A stretch of DNA of 64,000 nt from Phascolarctobacterium sp. Its GTDB lineage: Bacteria > Bacillota > Negativicutes > Acidaminococcales > Acidaminococcaceae. Location: positions 1-64,000 of the forward strand of contig JAHHUH010000008.1 in assembly GCA_020024105.1 (NCBI GenBank), written 5' to 3'. The notes beneath the pieces were generated by a model that saw nothing but the letters and a program-made list of their open reading frames with translations, ran no database searches and was not told the origin of the DNA. Positions 25,385 through 34,370 of this stretch are shown piece after piece (within the stretch, counting starts at the first letter, position 1; every line of letters begins with the position of its first letter). Position numbers and translations under genes: made by a program.

Positions 25385-25431
25385 AATTTTTGCAAAAAAA
25401 TAAATGGAATAAAAATAGAATAAATAGGAAA

Positions 25432-26205
25432 TTATCCATCCAGAGCTACTCCCTGCTGCATGCGGAAGCAAAGGGCGGACTGCCTCAGAAAGAGCTTCTG
25501 AGCCTGGGGTGTATAGCGGGTTTCATCATCGGTCCAGATGATCAGAGGATAGATTAAATGGGAGAGCAGCTGACCATCCTTATATACCAGCTGTTCATAA
25601 ACAGCCGCATGGTTATGCACTAAATCGAAGCGGTACCACTGGACTGTGTTCCCCGTTCTGAACCAGGCAGCCTTTTCCCGGTCATTTTTGTATTTGGTGC
25701 TTTGGTCAAGATAAACCTGTAACGCATTGTCCCCACCCTCCCAGTTGGGGCTATTCCAGGGAGATGGTGGTGGTAAAGTAATCGTATTAAATTCCCAATG
25801 AATCTTCTGGGCAGTTAAATCTCTGGCCAGGAGTAACAGGGAGAACATATAGTCCTCATTGGTACGGGGGCGCACCTCTTTAAAAGTAAGCCGAGGATAA
25901 TTAGCAGTATGGACCAGCTGCCCCTGCTTGTAGACCCGGAGAAATTGCAGGGCGGAGCGTTTCTTTTCCAAATCGAAGCAGTAGCGCAGCTGATATTCCT
26001 CTCCGGCAGCTTCATCCAGCATTCGGTAGGTACAGCTCGCTCTCTGAGTAGCAGCATTGTAGCTATAGGATTCTGTATCCCAATAAAAACGGGTCCCCTC
26101 TCCCCCATCAAAAAGATAAAACCAGTTGGTAGCCTGGACCGGTACGGAGCTGGCTAGCAGGCAGGAGCATATTATACAAAAATAATAAATTATCTTCTTT
26201 AACAT
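25432..26205 (-). CDS. Exported protein of unknown function, 257 aa
   Basis: Begins with a signal peptide (MLKKIIYYFCIICSCLLASS, likely cleaved after VQA). AAAGGA lies about 8 bases before the ATG at 26205, preferred over a start at 26238. The mature part has two similar halves: WFYLFDGGEG with WDTESYSY, and a second block with WYRFDLVHNHA. Each is followed by the motif Y(K)xGQLVH or YKDGQLLSH and a YPxxxW or YPRLTF stretch, suggesting a duplicated beta domain. No catalytic motif or anchor is visible. Confidence 0.7.
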   Translation of the reverse strand: MLKKIIYYFCIICSCLLASSVPVQATNWFYLFDGGEGTRFYWDTESYSYNAATQRASCTYRMLDEAAGEEYQLRYCFDLEKKRSALQFLRVYKQGQLVHTANYPRLTFKEVRPRTNEDYMFSLLLLARDLTAQKIHWEFNTITLPPPSPWNSPNWEGGDNALQVYLDQSTKYKNDREKAAWFRTGNTVQWYRFDLVHNHAAVYEQLVYKDGQLLSHLIYPLIIWTDDETRYTPQAQKLFLRQSALCFRMQQGVALDG

Positions 26206-26556
26206 AGCAAAAATCCTTTCACACTTTAAGTATAACACTTTTACAGGTGGAGATGAGTAAAAGAATAGCTAATCTGAGATATTCTTCTTTTTTATATGGG
26301 TTTTGTTAATTTTTAATTGATATTATATAAGCTAAGCAATGGCGTGAGGTAGGGGTTGGGCAGCTGCTTGGAGTGCAGTAAGCGTTATTTGGAGCGGCAA
26401 AAGGCTCACATATTTTGTTTCGAGGCGGCTGCCCTTGGAGCTTGTAGACTGCGAGGGTGATGCTTTGTCATGAGGATAAGGTCTTGGGGCAAGATAAGCA
26501 GAGCTCCCCTTCCAACACTTGACCCAGGGACAGCGAGTAAATTTTCTCCAAATACA
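26206..26556. other. Intergenic region, possible RNA gene
   Basis: About 350 bases with no coding frame. An AT-rich stretch with TATTATATAA near 26320 is followed by a clearly more GC-rich block (about 26340-26520) containing GGGCAGC and GCTGCCC that can pair across a long loop. The block does not match RNase P, tmRNA, SRP or a riboswitch core I know. Confidence 0.3.
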
Positions 26557-26597
26557 AAAGGACTACGCACAGCTTGTTCAGCTGGACGTAGTCCTTT
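26557..26597 (-). terminator. Hairpin terminator after the enoyl-CoA isomerase gene
   Basis: AAAGGACTACG pairs with CGTAGTCCTTT, and CAGC with GCTG inside. The minus-strand side is followed by TTTTGTATTT. It may work in both directions. Confidence 0.8.
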
Positions 26598-26625
26598 ATT
26601 TTCAGCTAGCCTTTAATTAGTAAGC

Positions 26626-27402
26626 TTATTTGCCGGTGAAGACCGGGTTACGTTTTTCTTTAAAAGCAGCAATGCCTTCCTTGCAGTCCGCAGTGCCCAT
26701 TAGCAAGGCTTGGGTGGTTTCCTCAGTAGCCAAGACCTCATCCAGGGTCATAGCGGTGTTATTCAGATATTTTTTTATCAGACCGATGGAGAGCGGTGCA
26801 CTCTTAGCTAGACGGGCAGCCATGGCATAAACAGCCTCTGCCAGCTCTTCTGCCGGGCAGACATGGTTAATCATACCAATTTTTTCAGCAGTAGCTACGT
26901 CAATTAAATCGGCGGTGAACATCAGCTCTTTAGCCTTATGTACGCCAACAGCCTTGGGTAGGAAATACAGGCCACCACAGTCAGGAATCAGGCCTACCTT
27001 GGAGAAGCTTTGGGCAAAACGTGCCTTATCCACTGCATAAACCAGGTCGCAGGCCAACATCAGGTTTACGCCTGCACCGGCAGTAACACCATTAACCATG
27101 GCAATAAAAGGCTTTTCAATGGTGGTAATCCGCTTAGCAACATTGCCTACCCTGGCAATAAAGGCTTTTTTATCGGCAACATTATCAATGCTGTCCAGAT
27201 AGGGTAAATCACCACCGGCACAAAAGGCCTTACCATTGCCGGTCAGAACGGCGCATTTTACCTCAGGGTCGGAGGCTACCTTGTCTAGAGCCTCGTGCAA
27301 ACCGTTAATTAAGCCATCGTTCATAGAATTTAAGCTAGAGGGACGATTCATAGTGATTGTGGCAATATTGTTTTCCACTACGTACAAAACTGCATTTTCC
27401 AT
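26626..27402 (-). CDS. Enoyl-CoA hydratase/isomerase family protein
   Basis: Crotonase-fold enzyme, 258 residues. The oxyanion hole is formed by GKAFCAGGDL and NGVTAGAGVNLMLACD. The first catalytic Glu of true hydratases is replaced (ARFAQSFSKVGLIPDCGG), while an Asp follows the conserved Pro. This pattern is seen in PaaG-type isomerases, so isomerisation of an unsaturated acyl-CoA is more likely than hydration (inference). GAGGAG lies upstream of the ATG at 27402, and TATAAT near 27439-27444 is a probable -10. It is a single-gene unit. Confidence 0.85.
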   Translation of the reverse strand: MENAVLYVVENNIATITMNRPSSLNSMNDGLINGLHEALDKVASDPEVKCAVLTGNGKAFCAGGDLPYLDSIDNVADKKAFIARVGNVAKRITTIEKPFIAMVNGVTAGAGVNLMLACDLVYAVDKARFAQSFSKVGLIPDCGGLYFLPKAVGVHKAKELMFTADLIDVATAEKIGMINHVCPAEELAEAVYAMAARLAKSAPLSIGLIKKYLNNTAMTLDEVLATEETTQALLMGTADCKEGIAAFKEKRNPVFTGK

Positions 27403-27473
27403 AAATAACACTCCTCTTTATTAATAATTCGTACTATTATTATACCAAGTCTGTTCTCTTTTTGCTAGTAGCT

Positions 27474-27516
27474 AAAAAACCTCTTTTACCCATGCTGTTA
27501 ATGGATAAAAGAGGTT
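27474..27516 (-). terminator. codY terminator
   Basis: AACCTCTTTTA-rich arms at 27478-27490 and 27503-27516 pair over a short loop; the minus strand then reads TTTTTT. It lies 5 bases after codY. Confidence 0.9.
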
Positions 27517-27520
27517 ATGC

Positions 27521-28297
27521 TTATCGATGTTTATTTAATTCTTCAAAAACGAACTCATTATTAACACGGATATAGGTGCCCTTCATGCCCAGGGACCTGG
27601 TTTCGATTAAGTTGGCACTTTCAAATTTACGTAGTGCATTGACGATGACGGAACGGGTAATCCCCACTCTATCAGCAATTTGGGAGGCTACCAGCAGGCC
27701 CTCGTTGCCGTCCAGCTCACCTAAAATGTTGACAATCGCTTCTAATTCGGAATAGGACAGAGTAGAAAAGGCAATCTGTACCATCATTCTCTTTCTTGTT
27801 TCAGCATCGCGTTGGAACTCCTGGTCATGGAGAATCTGTACGCCGACAACGGTAGCCGCATATTCGCTTAGCAGAATATCGTTATCATCAAAGGTGCCCT
27901 CATAATTAGCAATCAGCAGCGTACCTAAGCGCGCACCATTACCGTAAATGGGGATGATGCTGGTAAAATTATCAGCAAATTTACATTCTGCTGCCGGATT
28001 AATACTGCAACAGGGGTCAGCATGCCTAATATTGGATTTGGTTTCTCTGATGGATAGCAGCATATCTACATAATCCTCCGGAAACTTCTGTTCCGCAATT
28101 ACCATATCCTTGACTATATCGCAGGAATACTGGTCATTAAGGGAATATCCCTTTAAAGAGCCGTCAGTGCTAACGATAAAAATATTGGCACCGATAACGT
28201 CACGCAGTAATTCTGCAATGGAATAAAATTCCACGTTGCCGCTTTTCTGCAGCATTTTGTTGATTTTTCTTGTCTTTTCTAATAATGATTGTGTCAT
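27521..28297 (-). CDS. codY: GTP-sensing pleiotropic regulator CodY
   Basis: Global repressor that senses GTP and branched-chain amino acids and controls stationary-phase metabolism. The 258-residue protein has an N-terminal GAF domain (about 1-155) and a C-terminal winged helix with ASQIADRVGITRSVIVNAL and RSLGMKGTYIRV, almost identical to Bacillus CodY. It follows xerC by 36 bases. In Bacillus and relatives hslV and hslU (clpQY) lie between these genes; here they are absent. Confidence 0.97.
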   Translation of the reverse strand: MTQSLLEKTRKINKMLQKSGNVEFYSIAELLRDVIGANIFIVSTDGSLKGYSLNDQYSCDIVKDMVIAEQKFPEDYVDMLLSIRETKSNIRHADPCCSINPAAECKFADNFTSIIPIYGNGARLGTLLIANYEGTFDDNDILLSEYAATVVGVQILHDQEFQRDAETRKRMMVQIAFSTLSYSELEAIVNILGELDGNEGLLVASQIADRVGITRSVIVNALRKFESANLIETRSLGMKGTYIRVNNEFVFEELNKHR

Positions 28298-28333
28298 ACA
28301 CTTTACCCTCCCAACTTTCTCTATGTTTATACG

Positions 28334-29242
28334 TTAAGCACGGGGATGATTCTTTTGGTAGATGTCGGCAATCCGTTCGGTAGTAACATGAGTGTAGATT
28401 TGCGTTGTAGATAGATTAGCATGTCCTAAAAGCTCCTGTACTACCCTTAAATCCGCTCCATGATTAAGCAGGTGAGTGGCAAAGGTATGCCTGATGGTAT
28501 GGGGGCTGACCTGCTTGTGTAGGGCCAGCTGGGTAATATACTTATCCAAAATACGGCGCACACTTCTATCTGTCAAGACGCCACCACGATTATTGACAAG
28601 TAAGAAGTCATGCGCTTCTGCATGGTAACGGGTCATCAGCTGCTGCCTTAGAGGCAGGTAGGCTATGATGGCCCGACAGCAGGTGTTCCCCAGGGGAACC
28701 AGACGTTCCTTGTTGCCCTTACCAAGAAGAAAGACGTAGCGGTTTTCCAGGTCAATACGGGTCAATGTTAAACCGACTAATTCCGAAACGCGGCAGCCGG
28801 TAGCGTATAAAAGCTCCAGTGCTACGCGATCACGTAATCCTAAACGCTCCTTGGTCGGCAGGTCCAGCAATTCATTGATTTCGAATTCTTCCAAAAATAC
28901 AGGCAATTTTTTTTCCAACTTAGGGTTCCTTATTCTGACTAGGGGGCTATATTCCAGATAATTTTCGCGCACCATGAATTTAAAAAAGGAGCGTAAGGAG
29001 GAAATACGGCGAGCTACTGTTCTACGCGCATAGCTACGCTCGTTTAAAAAAGCCAGATAAGCTCTAATTTCTGCTACACCAACCTGTTGCCAATGGAGAT
29101 CTGACTGAAAGTTTTGGGAGAGAAAATCGGCAAAGCTCATAATATCTCTCTGATAGTTTGTTAAGGTATGACTGGAGGAGTTTTTTTCAACTTCAAGATA
29201 ATTCAAAAATCTTTGTAAACAGCCATTTTCTAATCCGTTCAT
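28334..29242 (-). CDS. xerC: Tyrosine recombinase XerC
   Basis: Resolves chromosome dimers at dif together with XerD. The 302-residue protein has a SAM-like N-terminal core-binding domain and a catalytic domain with Arg (ATGCRVSELVGL), Lys (LGKGNKERLVPL), HTIRHTFATHL, the second His (LLGHANLSTT) and nucleophile Tyr (QIYTHV). Its position beside trmFO and codY, as in other Firmicutes, marks it as the housekeeping copy and not a phage integrase. GAGGAG lies upstream of the ATG. Confidence 0.93.
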   Translation of the reverse strand: MNGLENGCLQRFLNYLEVEKNSSSHTLTNYQRDIMSFADFLSQNFQSDLHWQQVGVAEIRAYLAFLNERSYARRTVARRISSLRSFFKFMVRENYLEYSPLVRIRNPKLEKKLPVFLEEFEINELLDLPTKERLGLRDRVALELLYATGCRVSELVGLTLTRIDLENRYVFLLGKGNKERLVPLGNTCCRAIIAYLPLRQQLMTRYHAEAHDFLLVNNRGGVLTDRSVRRILDKYITQLALHKQVSPHTIRHTFATHLLNHGADLRVVQELLGHANLSTTQIYTHVTTERIADIYQKNHPRA

Positions 29243-29291
29243 GCTAACTCCTCTTCAGGTCATAAAGCTATTTCAGTTTTTAGGATATGAA

Positions 29292-29324
29292 GAAAGTCAG
29301 TTCTCTTTGGAGAAGCTAACTTTC
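29292..29324 (-). promoter_or_regulatory. Hairpin in the xerC-codY leader
   Basis: GAAAGTTAG pairs with CTGACTTTC and TTCTC with GAGAA around CAAA, inside the roughly 105-base leader between promoter and xerC. A second AT-only inverted repeat lies beside it at about 29331-29355. No T run follows on this strand, so it is not a plain terminator. Confidence 0.5.
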
Positions 29325-29354
29325 TGTATAAAAATTAATCTTTTATTAATTTTT

Positions 29355-29383
29355 ATCATACCACAAAAAACTATTCATGACAA
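29355..29383 (-). promoter_or_regulatory. xerC-codY promoter
   Basis: Minus-strand TTGTCA (29383-29378), 17-base spacer, TATGAT (29360-29355), in the gap after trmFO. Confidence 0.65.
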
Positions 29384-29418
29384 GATAAACATATTGCTTT
29401 TTATAATTACAAATAAAT

Positions 29419-30741
29419 CTAAATGTTATATTCTGTTTTTATTTTATCAAGTGCCTCCAGGCCACGCGCAGCCAGCAGGGCATTCTTTTCTTTTTTCTTG
29501 CGAATACGCTGTCCCAGGGGCGGAATGATACCAAAGTTGACATTCATGGGCTGGAATTCCTTGACAGCAGGATTGCTGACATAATTAGCCAGAGCACCAT
29601 GTGCGGTTTCTGCCGGGAAGACTACGGGCGGCAGCTCTAATGCTGCACGGGCAGCCTGTAAGCCTGCCATTAGGCCGGAGGCTGCAGATTCTACATAGCC
29701 CTCTACGCCGGTCATTTGTCCTGCGAAATAAAAACGCGGGTTGGTACGCAGGCAGAAGCGGTTATCCAGGAGCTGGGGAGAATTTAAATATGTATTTTTA
29801 TGCATTACGCCATAGCGGACAAATTCTGCATTTTCCAAGCCGGGAATCATACCGAAAACGCGTCTCTGCTCCGGCCATTTCAGATGGGTCTGGAAGCCGA
29901 CGATGTTATAAAGGGAGGCGGCAGCATTATCCTGACGTAATTGAACTACGGCATAGGCCTCCTTACCGGTACGATGGTCCACCAGGCCTACCGGCTTTAA
30001 GGGGCCGAAGCGCATGGTGTCCTCACCACGGCTGGCCATCTCCTCAATGGGCATGCAGGCTTCAAAAAAGGCTTCCTTTTCAAAGTCCTTTACAGGCATT
30101 ACCTCAGCTGTGCGCAGGGCTTCCCAAAAGGCCAGATATTCCTCCTTGGTTTCAAAGGGGCAGTTTAAATAGTCTGCGTCACCCTTGTCATAGCGGGAGG
30201 CACGGTAAACCTTGTCATAGTTAAGGGAATCCGCAGTAACAATGGGAGCTGCAGCATCATAGAAGTAAAAGTAGTCCTCATGGAGCAGGCCTTTAATATT
30301 GGCAAAAAGTGCATCGGAGGTCAAGGGGCCGCTGGCTACGACGACTGTACCCTCCAGTGCTTCTAAATCGGTTACCTCCTCATGTATAACACTTACTAGA
30401 GGATGGTTATTTATAATATCGGTAATGCTGGCAGAAAAGCCCTCCCTATCAACAGCCAGAGCACCACCGGCGGGAACCTGGTGGATATCGGCCTGTTGTA
30501 TAATCAGGGAGCCGAGACGGCGCATTTCTTCCTTCAGGAGACCTACTGCATTTTCAATATTAGCTGCACGTAGGGAATTACTGCAGACCAACTCTGCGTA
30601 ATTGTTGGTTTTATGGGCAGCGCTGCTTTTAACAGGACGCATTTCGTGGAGGATGACGGGAATACCGTATTTAATAATCTGCCAGGTGGCTTCACAGCCG
30701 GCTAAGCCTGCGCCGATAACATGAATGGGATTATGCTTCAC
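29419..30741 (-). CDS. trmFO: tRNA m5U54 methyltransferase, folate/FAD-dependent
   Basis: Methylates U54 of tRNA using methylene-tetrahydrofolate and FAD. The 440-residue protein begins with the FAD motif IGAGLAGCEATW and carries LVCSNSLRA and FFEACMPIEEMASRGEDTMR with the two catalytic Cys, then GQMTGVEGYVESAASGLMAG near the C-terminus. It overlaps topA by 11 bases, the standard Firmicute pair. Confidence 0.96.
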   Translation of the reverse strand: MKHNPIHVIGAGLAGCEATWQIIKYGIPVILHEMRPVKSSAAHKTNNYAELVCSNSLRAANIENAVGLLKEEMRRLGSLIIQQADIHQVPAGGALAVDREGFSASITDIINNHPLVSVIHEEVTDLEALEGTVVVASGPLTSDALFANIKGLLHEDYFYFYDAAAPIVTADSLNYDKVYRASRYDKGDADYLNCPFETKEEYLAFWEALRTAEVMPVKDFEKEAFFEACMPIEEMASRGEDTMRFGPLKPVGLVDHRTGKEAYAVVQLRQDNAAASLYNIVGFQTHLKWPEQRRVFGMIPGLENAEFVRYGVMHKNTYLNSPQLLDNRFCLRTNPRFYFAGQMTGVEGYVESAASGLMAGLQAARAALELPPVVFPAETAHGALANYVSNPAVKEFQPMNVNFGIIPPLGQRIRKKKEKNALLAARGLEALDKIKTEYNI

Positions 30742-33130
30742 TTTCTTTACTTACCTTTCTCGTAGTTTTAGGTTCAGCTGCTTTTTTCGTAGCAGCTTTA
30801 GTTGTTCTGGTAGTTTTCTTGGTTGTGGTAGAGGTTGTCTTTTTCGTCTTGGCAGCTGTCATCTTTTTAGTAGCTTTCCCGGCCGTAGTCTTTTTGGTGG
30901 TGGCTTTCTTTATAGTAGCCTTGGTCGTGGACTGAGCAGCAGCTTCCTTGACGGTAAGCTCAGCTGCCACTGCCAGTGCTTCGGAGACCTCGCTGGTCAG
31001 GGTAGCCGTAGTAACCTTTTTGGTGGTTTTCTTGACGGGCTTACCATTGGCACAGGCTTCATTGCTGCAGTAGAGCTTGACCTTGCCGTTGCGATCCAAA
31101 TGCTCCAGCATGTAATGTCCGCAGAGGGGGCATTTTTCCTCCGTAGGCTTATCCCAGGAGGTGAAGGAGCATTCAGGGTAATGATTACAGCCGTAGAAGA
31201 CTCTTCTGGTCTTGGTTTTTCTTTCAATAACATCTCCCCCACATAAGGGACATTTAACGCCGATTTTTTTCAGAATGGGCTTGGTATTACGACATTCGGG
31301 GAAGCCGGGGCAGGCTAAAAATTCGCCGAAGCGACCCTTGCGGATAACCATCATCCGTCCACATTTTTCGCAGGGAATGTCGGTTACCTGTACGGGGATT
31401 TCTACTGCTTCTATTTCCTTATCCGCTACCTCCAGGTTTTGGGCAAAGGGTTCATAAAATTTGTGCAGAATTTCTTCCTTTTGCAATTTATTTTCAGCAA
31501 TTTCATCCAGCTCTTCTTCCAGCTCGGCAGAAAAAGGAATGTCAATTAGGTCTTTAAAATAGGTGGTCAGCATTTCAACGGTCATCTCACCTAAATCGGT
31601 TACAGAAAGCTTTTTGCCCTCCTTGGCAATATAACCGCGGGAAATGACGGTCTGGATAATGGGAGCATAGGTACTGGGACGACCAATCCCCTTTTCCTCC
31701 AGCTCCTTAACCAGGGTTGCTTCTGTATAATGGGCGGGTGGCTCGGTAAAATGCTGTTCAGCCGGTAAGAGCTTGTACAGGCTAAGGGCCGTTCCTGCCG
31801 GCAGGAAGGGTACTTCCTTCTCTTTTTCTGTTTCCGTATATTTGCCGTAAAGGTTTAGATAGCCGGCAAATTTGACAAGTGCGCCACTGGTCCGCAGCTG
31901 ATAATCACCTGCATTAATAAGCATGGTAGTAACCTCATAGACGGCGGGCGTCATCTGGCTGGCCAGGGCTCTTTTCCAGATTAATTCGTAGAGGCGCAGC
32001 TGGTCCCTGCTTAAATAGGGTTCCAGCTCTGCCGGGGTCCGCTGAATACTAGTGGGACGGATGGCTTCATGGGCGTCCTGGGCATTTTTCTTAGTTACAA
32101 AGCTGTTGGGCTTAGTCGGGCAATACTCCGGTCCCAGATGCTCCGTAATATACTGGCGCATTTCATCACGCGCGGTATCAGCAAAACGGACGGAGTCCGT
32201 TCTCATATAGGTAATTAAGCCTACGGGAGCCTTGCCTACGGTAACTCCTTCGTAAAGCTGTTGAGCCAGCATCATGGTCTTTTTGGTGGAGAAGTTCAGC
32301 TTTTTATTAGCCTCCTGCTGCAGGCTGGAGGTGGTAAAGGGTGCGGGAGCATTACGTCTTCTTTCCTTTTGGGCTGCTTCGCCGACGATAAATTCTGCCC
32401 TGCCGAGAGCTTCCTCCATGGCCTTGGCTTCTTCCACATTATGAATTTCCAGTTTTTTGCCCTGGTATTTGACTACCTCCGCTTCAAAGAGGGGCGGTAG
32501 ATGGGTTTTATGAATAGCATCAGGGTGAGTTGCCTCCCTCAGCTTCGCTGCCAGGGTCCAGTATTCCTGGGGCTCAAATTCTGCAATTTCCTTGTCCCTG
32601 TCCGCAATAATCTTTACGGTTACGGACTGGACGCGTCCGGCACTAAGACCCTTACAGATTTTACGCCAGAGCAGAGGACTTAATTTATAACCGACGATGC
32701 GGTCGATGATACGTCTCGCCTGTTGGGCATCCACCTTGTGTAAATTGATACCCTTGGGATGCTTGAGGGCATCCTTAACGGCGGTAGGTGTAATTTCGTT
32801 AAATTCAATACGGCATTTGCTTTCCGGGTCAATACCCAGAATGTAGGCTAAATGCCAGCTGATTGCCTCCCCTTCACGGTCCGGGTCAGTTGCGAGATAA
32901 ACTTTATCAGCTTTTTTTGCAAGGCCCTTTAATTCCTTAATCAGGTCGCCCTTGCCACGGATGTTAATGTATTTGGGCGCAAAGTCGTTATCCACGTCCA
33001 CGCCGAAGGTGCTTTTGGGCAGGTCACGTAAATGGCCCATGGAGGCGCGTACGGTGTAATTCTTGCCCAGCATTTTTTCTATTGTTTTGGATTTAGTCGG
33101 AGATTCGACAATAACCAAATTATTCGTCAT
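30731..33130 (-). CDS. topA: DNA topoisomerase I with Lys/Thr/Ala-rich tail
   Basis: Type IA enzyme that relaxes negative supercoils, 799 residues. The Toprim domain (VIVESPTKSKTIEK, ATDPDREGEAISWH) and active-site Tyr (LITYMRTDSVRF) are present, followed by three C4 zinc-ribbon units (CEKCGR, CPLCGGDV, CPLCGHYM with their partners) at about 585-695. The last 100 residues are low complexity, made of KKTT, KATKK and similar units, resembling histone H1-like DNA-binding tails. AGGGGGA precedes the ATG. It is coupled to trmFO and follows dprA by 10 bases. Confidence 0.96.
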   Translation of the reverse strand: MTNNLVIVESPTKSKTIEKMLGKNYTVRASMGHLRDLPKSTFGVDVDNDFAPKYINIRGKGDLIKELKGLAKKADKVYLATDPDREGEAISWHLAYILGIDPESKCRIEFNEITPTAVKDALKHPKGINLHKVDAQQARRIIDRIVGYKLSPLLWRKICKGLSAGRVQSVTVKIIADRDKEIAEFEPQEYWTLAAKLREATHPDAIHKTHLPPLFEAEVVKYQGKKLEIHNVEEAKAMEEALGRAEFIVGEAAQKERRRNAPAPFTTSSLQQEANKKLNFSTKKTMMLAQQLYEGVTVGKAPVGLITYMRTDSVRFADTARDEMRQYITEHLGPEYCPTKPNSFVTKKNAQDAHEAIRPTSIQRTPAELEPYLSRDQLRLYELIWKRALASQMTPAVYEVTTMLINAGDYQLRTSGALVKFAGYLNLYGKYTETEKEKEVPFLPAGTALSLYKLLPAEQHFTEPPAHYTEATLVKELEEKGIGRPSTYAPIIQTVISRGYIAKEGKKLSVTDLGEMTVEMLTTYFKDLIDIPFSAELEEELDEIAENKLQKEEILHKFYEPFAQNLEVADKEIEAVEIPVQVTDIPCEKCGRMMVIRKGRFGEFLACPGFPECRNTKPILKKIGVKCPLCGGDVIERKTKTRRVFYGCNHYPECSFTSWDKPTEEKCPLCGHYMLEHLDRNGKVKLYCSNEACANGKPVKKTTKKVTTATLTSEVSEALAVAAELTVKEAAAQSTTKATIKKATTKKTTAGKATKKMTAAKTKKTTSTTTKKTTRTTKAATKKAAEPKTTRKVSKESEA

Positions 33131-33140
33131 GATTTTCCCC

Positions 33141-34262
33141 CTACATACGGTAGTATCTTTGGGCTACATCCAGGTCCAGATAGCCCTCTATTTGTAAATT
33201 TAAAAGTTCCATGCTGATAGCGGCTAAATCCTCACCGCTTTGTACGGTCAGTTCCTCCAGCGTGAGAGGTCCCTGTGCCAGCAGATTGTATAGCTTCTGT
33301 CCTAGCTTGGACAGCTGTGGCTGTGGCTTAGGCTCTGCATAGGCATCCGGCAGATCGAAGATATTGGGCTGCAAGGGCTGACGTTGCTTGGCTAGATACC
33401 AGTTCTTAATGTCCTCGAATATCTCCTGAGGACCATCAATCAGCCTCGCACCATTTCGGATGAGGTCATGACAGCCAATACTCTTACCTTCAAAAATATT
33501 ACCAGGCACGCAGTAGACCTCCCTACCTTCATCGGCGGCAATATGGGCTGTAATCAGAGCTCCGCTTTTGCGGGCAGCCTCGGCCACTATTACCCCACGG
33601 GCTAAGCCGACGATAATCCTGTTGCGGGCAGGAAAGTTTTGGGGTCTGGGACTGGTTCCGGGTGGGTATTCACTGATTACGGCACCTCTTTCACAAATTC
33701 TTTGGAAAAGCGCCTGATTATCCGGTGGATAGGCAATATCTATCCCACAGCCTAGAACGGCTACGGTAATACCATTTTCCTGTAAGCAACCCTTATGAGC
33801 AGCAGTATCAATTCCTCGGGCACCTCCGCTGATAACGGGAATATTTTCCTTGGCCAGGGAGCGGGCAAAGAATTCCGCTGCCCTCAGACCGTAATGGGAG
33901 GCTGCTCGGGAGCCGACAATGGCAATATTGTAGGGCTGCTGGGGAAGTATACCCTTAACATAGAGTATTAGGGGTGGATCGTTAATTTCTTTCAGGCTAG
34001 CAGGATAGTCCTCGTCATAAATTGAAAGTAGTCTGACTCCATATTGACGACAGAAAACGGCTATTTTCTTGGGCAGGTCCAGCTGACGGGCATCAAGAAA
34101 ACGGGTAATCCCCGTAGGCTTACAGAGTCCTGTCTGTAAGAGGGTCCTACCATCTGCTTCAAAAACCGCTTGTGCGCTACCTAACTGCTTAATCAACTGT
34201 GGTAGCTTAGTTCTTCCTAAACCAGGTACGGCACAGAGCGCCGCAAGATATAAAACGTCCAC
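33141..34262 (-). CDS. dprA: DNA-processing protein DprA
   Basis: Loads RecA onto incoming single-stranded DNA during transformation. The 373-residue protein has an N-terminal helix-hairpin-helix region, the Rossmann-like core (VGSRAASHYGLRAAEFF, SGGARGIDTAAHKG, FPARNRIIVGLA, SGALITAH) and a C-terminal winged helix. I chose the GTG at 34262 because GAGGAG lies 7 bases before it; a longer frame from 34307 is less likely. It may also serve recombination if the cell is not competent. Confidence 0.92.
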   Translation of the reverse strand: MDVLYLAALCAVPGLGRTKLPQLIKQLGSAQAVFEADGRTLLQTGLCKPTGITRFLDARQLDLPKKIAVFCRQYGVRLLSIYDEDYPASLKEINDPPLILYVKGILPQQPYNIAIVGSRAASHYGLRAAEFFARSLAKENIPVISGGARGIDTAAHKGCLQENGITVAVLGCGIDIAYPPDNQALFQRICERGAVISEYPPGTSPRPQNFPARNRIIVGLARGVIVAEAARKSGALITAHIAADEGREVYCVPGNIFEGKSIGCHDLIRNGARLIDGPQEIFEDIKNWYLAKQRQPLQPNIFDLPDAYAEPKPQPQLSKLGQKLYNLLAQGPLTLEELTVQSGEDLAAISMELLNLQIEGYLDLDVAQRYYRM

Positions 34263-34370
34263 GAATTCAACTCCTCTAAGTGATGTCGATTGCAAACATT
34301 TCTGCAAGCATGCATGAAAACTTCTTTTTTCTTCATATTATAGTCATTATAGACAGGTTAATTATATCGG

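Noticed and set aside
28334..29242. XerC as the integrase of a mobile element
   Set aside because: It sits in the conserved trmFO-codY locus and no phage, transposon or attachment site is near.
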